Origin: a bacterium
Lineage (GTDB): Bacteria; Chloroflexota; Anaerolineae; Epilineales; Epilineaceae
DNA: 40,008 nucleotides
Direction: 5' to 3'
Assembly (NCBI GenBank): GCA_003576755.1
Contig: QEVT01000007.1
Coordinates: 1 to 40,008, forward strand
Shown one piece after another: positions 35,101 through 40,008 of this stretch. The position numbers and the translations under genes are program-made. Numbering within the stretch: position 1 is the stretch's first letter; each line of letters opens with the position of its first letter. The notes under the pieces were generated by a model. The model was not told the DNA's origin and did not search any database. It saw only the letters and a program-made list of their open reading frames with translations.

Positions 35101-38100
35101 ACCCAACCCGGTTGTCCCCCGCCGACGCCGACGAGCAGGTCGCCCAGGCCGTCGCCGTTGGCGTCGCCGGCTGCGGCCACCGCGCCGCCCAGGCCGGGGC
35201 CGTTCAGCACCACCCGCCCCGCGCTGCCGTCGGCGTCCAGAACCGCGTCGGGCACCGTGCCGCCGCGCCGTCCGAAGACCAGGTGCGCCCGACCGTTGGC
35301 GGGGTCGCCGACGAGCACGTCGTCCAGCCCGTCGCCGTTGGCATCGCCGACGGCCGACACGTGGGCCCCGATGCCGGCGCCGGCCTCGCCGACGTAGGTC
35401 GTCGGGGAGTCGCCGATCAGCTCGGGCGTCGGCGGCAGGGCGAAGCCGCCCGGGCGGCCGTAGACGAGCGCCACGCGCCCGGCCCCGTCGGCCGCGGCAG
35501 GCAGCCCGACGGCGAGGTCGGCCAGGCGGTCGCCGTTGAAGTCGCCCAGCCATGTCGCCGACACGCCGCCGTCGTCCTCGCCGACGCTGTCGGGCGAGAT
35601 CCAGACCGTGGCGTCCTCCAGGCTGCCGAGCGTGCCCGCCAACGCCGCCGGCCGCGGGGCGAGCGGGCCGTTGCCGGCGTCGTTGGCCAGGCCCCGCAGG
35701 TCCACGGGGCTGCCCGCGCCGTACGACGGCGGATCGGTCTCGAAGCGCCGATTGGTGAGGCCGTCCCCCGGCGGCAGGACGTCGACGACGATGGTCCGCT
35801 CGCCGACGGTGCTCCGGTTCCCAGCGCGGTCGAAGGCCCGCACGCGGACGGTGTGCCGACCCTGGGCGGCGTTGCCGCCCGGCAGGCGCCAATCGTGTTG
35901 CCAGCTCGCGGTCGTCGGGAACTCCGGCCGGTCGCCGCCGGTCAGCGCCACCGGCACCCAGGCCCGGTCGTCGATCTGGATCTGAAGGCGCTGGATCCCG
36001 GACAGGTTGTCCGCGACACCGCCGGCGATGGTGATCGCCACCCCCTCGCCGCTCGGGTCGTTGATGAACGCCCCGTCGGCCGGCGTGGCGAACGACGCCG
36101 TGGGCGCCGTGTTGTCGACGGTGACCGTCGCCGTGGCGGGCGTGCTCGCCCGGCCCACGGCGTCCGTGGCCGTGGCCGACAGCGTGTGGACACCGTCGGC
36201 GGGCAGCGTCCAGGCGTACGACCACGGGCTGACGTCGGTGGCCGTCGCCGTGCCGCCGCCCGGCAGGTCGAGGTCGACCGACGTCACCCAGCTCCCGGCG
36301 TCGGCGGCGGTGCCGCCGACGACCAGCGTCGTGGTGCCGCCGCCGACGACGGCGCCGTCGAGCGGGGTCGTGATCGCCGCCAGGGGATCGTCGGCATCGA
36401 CGGTGATCGGGAGCGACGGTGCCAGCTCCGCGAGGTCGGGCGAGCCGTTGCCGTCGCGGTCGAGGTCGTCGCGGTACGGCAGCCGACCGGTGACGGTCGC
36501 GCGCCGTGTCTCCGTGGCGCCGGCCCCGGCGATCGCCGTGATCGACGTGGTGGCGGAGCCGCCCAGGGCCAGGGGATCGCTGGCGCTGAACGCCCACGTC
36601 AGCAGCGTGGCGGCCGGGTCGCCGCCGCAGTCGGCCGAGACCGTGGCCTTGAGGCTGCTGTCGCCGCCGAGGTCGCCGCCGGCCACGCCGGTGAGCAGCG
36701 ACGGCAAGCACAGCTCGAGCGGCTGGTCGATGGCGTGGCGGCCGACCGACAGGAGCTCGAGGTCGAGCGTGATCGCCGTGCCCGGAAGGACGAACAAGCC
36801 GGGCGCGCGTGCCGGCGCGGGCGGGAGCGGGCTCGCGGTCAGGATCAACACCGGGCCGGTGTTGGGCGCGTAGGGGCTGGTCTGGTTCGCGCGCTCGGTC
36901 GCGTCGGACAGGCCGTCGCCGTCGGCGTCGGCGCGCAGCGGGTCGGGGAAGGCCGGGACCAGCGGGCCGCCCGGCAGCCGGAACAGCCAGCCGCCGACGC
37001 TCGTCGCCGCCGTGCCGGGCTGCCAGAAGGTGTCGCCGGCCTGGAACGCCTCGTCGCCGTCGGACAGGCCGTCGCCGTCGGTGTCGGCCGTGGCCGGGTC
37101 GGTGTGGCGCCGCAGCTCCTCGGCGTCGGAGAGGCCGTCGCCGTCGGTGTCGGCCACGGCGGGGTTGAGGCCGAGCTCGCCGGCATGGGTCACCTCGTGG
37201 CCGTCGGGCACGCCGTCGTCGTCGGTGTCCCAGTCGTCGCTGCGGGTGCAGTGTTGCGCCGCCGGGTCGGTGCACGGGGCGGCCGGGATCTCGTCGCGGT
37301 CGGGCCGGCCGTCGCCGTCGACGTCGGGGTTGAAGGCGTGGCCGGCGACGACCGGCGCGGCGTCCCACGCCCAGAAGTCGTCGAGGAAGAACGGCAGCAC
37401 GTCGAGCGCGATCTCGGACGGCTCGTTGTCCTCGGGCAGGGTGTCGGTGATGCGCTTGCGGAAGCAGAAGGCGCCCTGGAGCGTGCACTCCTCGTAGTAC
37501 ACCCGGGTCGTGATCGAGGCCTCGACCGACATGTCGACGTCGCGCACGGCCTGATCGAGGAGGAACCCCACGCCGACCGGCGTCTTGCACTGCAGGGTGC
37601 TGCTGTCGGACGTGCGGCAGCGGGGGTCGGCGGCCAGCGGGTAGACCGTCGAGCGGGTGGAGGTGCCGTCGAAGCGGCCGGTGACGTAGCTGTCGAGGAG
37701 GTCGCCGAGGTCGCCCGCCGACTTCTTCTCGATGGTCCCGGTGACCTCCGAGGACAGCCAGAACGCGTTGAAGCGCCGGGGGCCGATCTCGGGGAAGATC
37801 AGCCCGCTGGTGACGTCGCCGAGGCGGGCATCGGTGACTTCGGTGAGCAGGTTGACGTCGTAGAAGAACTCGGTGATGCCCCTGATGATGACGTCGGTCA
37901 GGCTGAACTCTCCGCTCGTGGCCAGGAAGACGATCAAGTCGATCAGGTAGAACAGCGATGTCAGGACCAGGCCCACGGGGTTGAGGCTGATGACGAACAT
38001 CAGGATCGTGAACACCGTGGCCACGACGGCGGACGCCACCGCCAGCTTGATGGCGACGGGGTCGGAGAAGTCGGTGGTCAGCCCGAACGAGACCCAGATC

Positions 38101-40008
38101 AAGGCCACCGCCACCGCTGTGCCGATCGCGCCGAGGGTGCGCCCCTCGAGCACCGAGCGCGTCAGCGGGTAGAGGATCTGTTGCGAGCGCGTCAGGCTGT
38201 TGAAGGCCTGGGTGGCCTGGTAGAGCTGGTAAAGGTCCTTGGCGGCCGTGACCACCTTGCGGGCCTTGCTGAAGAAGTCGCTCGAGGCGGTCCGCGGCGA
38301 GCGAAAGGTGTAGACGTTCATCCCGGCGTAGTCGATGCCGACGATCTTCGTCTCCGCGAAGTTGGCGCGGACGTACTGCCAATCCGAGAGGGGGCCGTTG
38401 CCCATGCGGAGGCCGCCGCCGGGCTCGGCCAGCCGCGCCACGTCGATGAGGTAAGCGTCGAGGGTCTGGCCGGAGCTGCGGTCGAGGAAGGCGGTGATCT
38501 CGGCATCGGACAGCCCGCTGGCTGCCAGCGCCACCCCGTCGGCCGCCATGACCGTCGTGCGCCCAGCGGTCCAGGTGTCGTACATGTTGCGCACGACGCT
38601 CTGGAGGTCCACCGCCGTCAGGCCCGGGTACGTCGGCTGCAGCGCGGCCAGCGAAGCCGAGACGTCGGCATAGCGCGCGTCGATCACGCCGCCGCGCTCG
38701 GGGGCGGAGAGCGTGCGCCATTCCGTGCCGGCCGCCTGATAGAGGTTGAGCTGCAGTCCGCGCGTGCGCGCCAGCGGCGCGTCGGCGAGGTTGACGTTCA
38801 GCGCGGCGCCGGGGTCGAGGCGCTCGACCTGGTCGAGGTTGTAGCTGCGCCCGCGCTCCTCGAACGCCGTGACGACCGAAGGCGTGTCGGCGGCACCGAA
38901 GTCGGCGTTGAGGAGCTGCGTCAAGCGCCGGCCGGTGCCGGCGATGCCCTCGTCGCGGTGAAGATAGTCGGCGCGGTCCGTCACGACGGTCGCCGTGACG
39001 CCCCATTTCTCCTCGGGCGGGGTGAGCGGCTGGGTGAAGCGGTTGACGACGTCCGACAACGTCACGCTGTCGGCGTTGGTGAAGGCGGCGTTCAGCCCGA
39101 AGACCAGGTTGAAGAGCTGGCGGTCGTCGGCGGGCGAGGCGGGTGTGGCGAAGAGCGCGCTCTCGAAGCTCTGGCTGCGCGACACGGCGGCCCCGGTGAC
39201 GCGGAAGCCAGGCTCCTCGTAGGTCTGGAGCGCCAGGGCATCGGTGCGGATGCTGTTGCCGGTGTCGCGGTCGCTCTGGGCCTGGACGACCCACACCATC
39301 TTGGCCTGCCAGCGGATTTGCACCTGCTGGTCGGGCGGGTAGGCCACGCGGGCGTAGAACGCGACGACCCGGCCGTTGTCGGTGATCGGCATGAGCGGCG
39401 CGTAGAGACGGTAGGGCTCGGGCGAGTCCGGGAGCGACTCCACCGTGCCGAGGCCATAGCGCCGCGCCAGCTCGGTGTCGGGGCGGATGTTGGTCAGGAC
39501 CTCGAGCATCGGGAAGATGCGGGCGTCGGCCGTGCTGTTGTCGAGGTCGGCCATCTGGCCGGCCTCGTCGGCGGGCCAGTCGAGCGCCGACACGTTGTAG
39601 CGCAGGCGGTCGGGGTCCTCGGGCTGGACCTGGAGCTCGACGTACTGGTGGCCGTCGGTGCCGCCGCCCTGGGTGTTCAGCGTGTAGCGCTCGATGATGC
39701 CGGTCCGGCTGAACGGCGACAGGTCGGCGCTGTCGGGCACGCCGTCGCCGTCGTTGTCGTCGTCCCAGATGTTCGGCACGCCGTCGCCGTCGGGGTCCCA
39801 GGCCTCGGCGTCGGTCGCGGTGCCGTTGCCGTCGGCGTCCATGCGCGGGCCCTTGCCGACCGGGGTCGGCCATTCGGCGCTGTCGACCATGCCGTCGCCG
39901 GCCGCGTCGACGTTGTTCGGGGCGCCGTACCACGTGTGGCCGCCCACCGTGAAGCCGGCGACCTCGGCCCCGTCGGGGATGAGGTCGGCGTCGGTGTCGT
40001 CGCGATAC
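26118..40008 (-). CDS. Giant multidomain surface protein, N-terminus beyond right edge
   Basis: At least 4629 residues; open through the right edge, so signal peptide and start are not visible. From the edge inward: thrombospondin type-3-like DxDxDG repeats (39.7-40.0 kb); about 500 residues of unrecognised sequence; a cluster of three hydrophobic helices (38.14-37.92 kb); a second DTDGDGLSD calcium-repeat block (37.3-36.85 kb); two Ig-like domains (36.4-35.8 kb); seven FG-GAP repeats such as GDANGDGLDDVLVGDP (35.6-34.4 kb), an integrin-type propeller; a beta-helix opened by VDDDWAG (34.15-33.6 kb); Kelch/propeller blades (33.5-31.65 kb); a second long beta-helix region (31.3-29.7 kb); Ig-like domains (29.6-28.5 kb); a CBM9-like domain (IDVDGVLELDLDEW, about 28.4 kb); a DUF11-like piece; PKD (26.8-26.5 kb); and a fibronectin-III-like end finishing FLPSVQQR. 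Probably an adhesin or sheath protein; no catalytic site seen. Confidence 0.9.
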   Translation of the reverse strand, partial: YRDDTDADLIPDGAEVAGFTVGGHTWYGAPNNVDAAGDGMVDSAEWPTPVGKGPRMDADGNGTATDAEAWDPDGDGVPNIWDDDNDGDGVPDSADLSPFSRTGIIERYTLNTQGGGTDGHQYVELQVQPEDPDRLRYNVSALDWPADEAGQMADLDNSTADARIFPMLEVLTNIRPDTELARRYGLGTVESLPDSPEPYRLYAPLMPITDNGRVVAFYARVAYPPDQQVQIRWQAKMVWVVQAQSDRDTGNSIRTDALALQTYEEPGFRVTGAAVSRSQSFESALFATPASPADDRQLFNLVFGLNAAFTNADSVTLSDVVNRFTQPLTPPEEKWGVTATVVTDRADYLHRDEGIAGTGRRLTQLLNADFGAADTPSVVTAFEERGRSYNLDQVERLDPGAALNVNLADAPLARTRGLQLNLYQAAGTEWRTLSAPERGGVIDARYADVSASLAALQPTYPGLTAVDLQSVVRNMYDTWTAGRTTVMAADGVALAASGLSDAEITAFLDRSSGQTLDAYLIDVARLAEPGGGLRMGNGPLSDWQYVRANFAETKIVGIDYAGMNVYTFRSPRTASSDFFSKARKVVTAAKDLYQLYQATQAFNSLTRSQQILYPLTRSVLEGRTLGAIGTAVAVALIWVSFGLTTDFSDPVAIKLAVASAVVATVFTILMFVISLNPVGLVLTSLFYLIDLIVFLATSGEFSLTDVIIRGITEFFYDVNLLTEVTDARLGDVTSGLIFPEIGPRRFNAFWLSSEVTGTIEKKSAGDLGDLLDSYVTGRFDGTSTRSTVYPLAADPRCRTSDSSTLQCKTPVGVGFLLDQAVRDVDMSVEASITTRVYYEECTLQGAFCFRKRITDTLPEDNEPSEIALDVLPFFLDDFWAWDAAPVVAGHAFNPDVDGDGRPDRDEIPAAPCTDPAAQHCTRSDDWDTDDDGVPDGHEVTHAGELGLNPAVADTDGDGLSDAEELRRHTDPATADTDGDGLSDGDEAFQAGDTFWQPGTAATSVGGWLFRLPGGPLVPAFPDPLRADADGDGLSDATERANQTSPYAPNTGPVLILTASPLPPAPARAPGLFVLPGTAITLDLELLSVGRHAIDQPLELCLPSLLTGVAGGDLGGDSSLKATVSADCGGDPAATLLTWAFSASDPLALGGSATTSITAIAGAGATETRRATVTGRLPYRDDLDRDGNGSPDLAELAPSLPITVDADDPLAAITTPLDGAVVGGGTTTLVVGGTAADAGSWVTSVDLDLPGGGTATATDVSPWSYAWTLPADGVHTLSATATDAVGRASTPATATVTVDNTAPTASFATPADGAFINDPSGEGVAITIAGGVADNLSGIQRLQIQIDDRAWVPVALTGGDRPEFPTTASWQHDWRLPGGNAAQGRHTVRVRAFDRAGNRSTVGERTIVVDVLPPGDGLTNRRFETDPPSYGAGSPVDLRGLANDAGNGPLAPRPAALAGTLGSLEDATVWISPDSVGEDDGGVSATWLGDFNGDRLADLAVGLPAAADGAGRVALVYGRPGGFALPPTPELIGDSPTTYVGEAGAGIGAHVSAVGDANGDGLDDVLVGDPANGRAHLVFGRRGGTVPDAVLDADGSAGRVVLNGPGLGGAVAAAGDANGDGLGDLLVGVGGGQPGWVLVLGKVQTAWQPEEDVTVQAAAVVAAPPAVAPARGVGDMDGDGAGEIVVADPTGAIGPAGRYHLYRGDAMYAAAEGRALTATASFASTGGDGRVAALGDISGDGRADFAYHDGTAPKVVFGSAGGSGSCCLSLGGYAPAASRFLAAVGNVDADAAGLRDLVVGAADGSAYLFLGQAGLNPASSPPAVAARITDVAGAASLSPLAGADANADGSADLVLVPGSGGTAVLATSFLHFGRPPHVAADALPRGLAVGPGVERPAARHGRGAVPAGLPGGHGPAATDRGAGADRPWAALDEPARGDAPHRLAALDRHVDDDWAGTAAGADPDGAGPATSFGTDAFATIQAAVTAAATGDTVRVRPGVYAGFEITGAAKNDLTVAGSDPDAVFVDGATFGGATAAAYVHDVAGVALEGLTLRNADRGVWLDNAGVGGYTSPLAGFGDPALRIALSRVLVQDCTVGLYTDRDSAMAVADSTIAARGPADRHVRVDPTTPDPVLNPAWSTSPPADLPVGKSLAAGGSVQMLLNRPRALLGGGSREFYAYDEGTDAWTTRPSPPLDVVAGSATTVDASAGLLYLMSQQPRFAGVPGTSINVADPRGIQDFAVSGNHIYAGGQFDTAGSVTANGIARYDTVAGTWSALGQGMRATAALSPSCPCDPSVNAVAVDGNGHVYVGGFFDQAVNGDGTIVSAGGVAKWNGSTWSALGSGVTDNSGTAPSVTTIVANGTDIYVGGNFDKAGGTTVNSIAKWNGSAWSALGSGVTRPASPSGTRPGFVWAIDIQGSDVYVGGNFDSTPTDHITRWDGSAFQAVGPVASPLSYVVGIAFVGGVPIVSDRDALTGVTPSVRRLSAGAWQDITPVGFGSNPQGSLIPHGGKAYLMPENYGYDQVLVYDGGAWSRLPGSGSPFANPMGPYGGQVWTLAFFGADIYVGGVFTSVNHEDTTSFAATNFVRLTPTPRLLRYPEAPTTWVPRATPPRLPAVGATLAADGTDAVYATFGGGTEFMRHNIAANSWTTLAVAPATTTTGAASVWAAGHLYLLPGDSTVNGSAAFHRFTPNGGLGTWTAMAGAPFDLGSGADLEWDGADDIYAVQGGNGRTFARYSIAGNAWTVLGTGGSGLSTPAGSNAGGGLVLDAPNAKLYFARGGGTGVDRVGPIGVKPQKLTLDRVAFVTPDTTAAQTWLNPDLLTGGTEPADYLVGGAGSQWVAGAGTSWSPSGAGAPLSMTFVTATAARFLDAAGGVLRVATGTALTAGYHDAHPDAHVFTSLAACAPCALPMADPDRLTWGVDAFDTLQAAIDTGAPRVLVHAGSYAQAFHLVTGVQVIGAGAGLTVVTPPPTPPVALARAEGVRGSRLARVTLAGAAGVDGARVEDGARGVTLARAIVRDSGTGVRLRGAATDVEVVNNTFARNGTGLAAELCAPVDVRNTIFADHTTRGLAYQACAATKLHTYNAYSGNAADLAIDGTPTQAPGAGEVFADPAFVDPAPPANDFRPSDGSPVIDAGNPSDPVPPGAGGRVDIGYVETGGAAFFADDDYCAFCDNDGLFWQVDAFDVVGDALAAAANEITALGCGLASVGGVPCDTQWTVGVGPGTYPERVVVPSHVSLVGTGADDVTIDAGGSSSPVRVQGGISVEVRALTLTGSAPGGGGVVVDGASSRVHVSRNLVTGNAGSGVVFAGRSTGAATFNTVVGNTGAGYAAMGGGTWFDARSSIVSGNGVGLSTLVGGQVFDDFNLVHGNATDYQDNAATGLVAGPDTIVGQAPGFVGGGSYALTPASPAVDAADPLAAVPPGGGARADIGYKELVSAPLALLLGREGISAATGNSGIQSVQVGFRRIADPTLPITDTASLPTAWLTATLATPSQTTSYWTRTLTPADGDGLYRVYSRALDRAGNRVDDATAQFRGAFSVDGVAPVVAWLGPAGGTSTTSPLELRAQVADYVAGSFNVETIGFEVDGLPVAAEWAPEPWDPTSGDPRVFRAWVSLASGPHTVRAVATDRAGNDGASSPAVGLSITGASPADTTSPTGSLVAPADGAVTRADVTFTGTVADAGGSGVAGVQVSLDGGRAWSAATITGGTWSLDWTAPDGLDHESFPVRVRALDRAGNVSVLAAIAVTIDSVAPAGVAPVTFSLPAGSHVDAFTDLDIAWTPPQSGGDVAEVRLAVDQVPDTTPTTVVAGQTATRALGAPGEWYVHIATADAVGNTLVRHFGPWHVGTVEETTFLAAGMLDRLFGPSAVDCADRRQTIDVDGVLELDLDEWRDDTELLATDERSGVGQDLYFAWDGVNSFLGWQGARWIPDGTLFAYFDVAAGGTTTPMAATPGGIALGLPALPFAADYAAAVDSDTLGGLWRWNGSAWSPESLPAADFAFAHGEMAGTEVKLPWGAPEVAGAVRLFAFAVNDAGTPTSVFPTANAAAGPWSSSYAWADRCNTEPTSGIPRARLARLALNSPQSPLAPWGHDQDLDYVVTVENPEADPLVGAQVMLSATPGLGYRTVAGSGATCGTCPVGGAAWTLDIPPVPARASAAFTVTGRLASLLTGIDAVTTTARLDLPITPNGESVLERTFSHRVDSRAPTAGVMLPAGTIGAAGLDLLGEAHDGDGIGVDFVEVRVDGGMWMLASGKALWTIPVVPPSGATSVQVEVRATDYYGQESPIADATLAVDTAPPAAPSFVVPPVIIGDFVDLGGTAADTAPPGGALLRVEVQVDDPSGPWLPAIVNTTTGVVTWLFTWDVPSTIGSVHQLRARAVDAAGNAGPPTPWQTTTTFPEPPVDAGPDQRTLAGLPVEFAGTFTPWGGQSPYFIRWDFGDGGSHTAAVAGPGDPALSPTHTYTRGGAYRVTLSVTHDGTLLAGAAATGPTTVGDAPDQAGGVTVSDTLVVTVVGIGDPTAAEILSLTATAAGDRAIVAWTTGPEAGVTGFHVHRAPTPDGPWSRVNAALVAARGGGASGTRYDLADGPGAGTFHYRLEVVHDTGPSTWHGPVSVTLPAGGSPPGRVFLPSVQQR
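32823..33134 (-). repeat. Blade repeats in the giant protein's propeller (156-bp spacing)
   Basis: A near-identical segment encoding AKWNGSxWSALGSGV recurs at 32823 and 32979, 156 bases (52 codons) apart, each with a DIYVGGNFD-type strand. More diverged blades continue to about 33240. High DNA identity between the two suggests recent internal duplication. Confidence 0.6.

Noticed and set aside
25852-39933. Two frames over 2000 codons long overlapping the giant surface protein on the same strand (25852-33198 and 33490-39933)
   Set aside because: Arg-rich shadow translations; the frame used in the annotation shows clear FG-GAP, PKD and calcium repeats over the same bases.

Overview
The window is about 70% G+C by eye and has the look of a Chloroflexota (Anaerolineae/Ardenticatenia-type) chromosome. 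The evidence is very large secreted proteins built from beta-propellers, beta-helices, Ig-like, PKD and RTX domains; Thr/Pro-rich 'TPTATP' linkers joining domains; several secreted proteins with an aromatic-Leu-Pro motif next to such linkers or at the C-terminus; and a NACHT protein with a C-terminal FGE-sulfatase (C-type-lectin fold) domain. This placement is inference; no rRNA or other marker is present.

Left part (1-8.6 kb): the start of a secreted carboxypeptidase-regulatory-like protein runs off the left edge (minus strand). It is followed by a lone IscS/NifS-type cysteine desulfurase (minus), a small two-helix membrane protein (plus), a large class III nucleotide cyclase-NACHT-FGE fusion (minus), a periplasmic haem-binding-domain protein with CxxCH (plus) and an APH-fold small-molecule kinase (plus) that ends in a perfect hairpin.

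Middle (8.9-18.2 kb): a 2351-residue secreted RTX-like protein carries long 345-bp repeats and a separate 18-unit array of [FL]GN repeats, then Cys-rich, Thr/Pro and LamG-like domains. A strong hairpin with a GCAA loop separates it from a convergent ribbon-helix-helix antitoxin / MazF-PemK toxin pair that has its own promoter. About 1.4 kb without a convincing gene follows, holding a nine-unit degenerate 22-bp tandem array.

Right-centre (18.2-21.4 kb): a compact minus-strand operon encodes a LuxI/FeeM-type N-acyltransferase-like protein, a SAM methyltransferase and an ATPase with a C-terminal OmpR/PhoB-type winged helix. Three 7-bp direct repeats spaced 11 bp apart abut a weak -35 at its promoter. 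This could be a small-signal synthesis plus response unit. It is the most system-like cluster here, with the cyclase-NACHT-FGE gene second.

Right part (21.6-40 kb): a plus-strand cassette encodes a matrixin-like secreted metalloprotease, a small secreted protein and a propeller/vWA surface protein. It converges on a giant minus-strand surface protein of at least 4629 residues whose N-terminus lies beyond the right edge. That protein contains calcium-binding repeats, an internal cluster of membrane helices, a seven-repeat FG-GAP propeller, two beta-helix regions, Kelch-like blades, Ig-like domains, a probable CBM9-like domain, a PKD domain and a terminal fibronectin-III-like domain.
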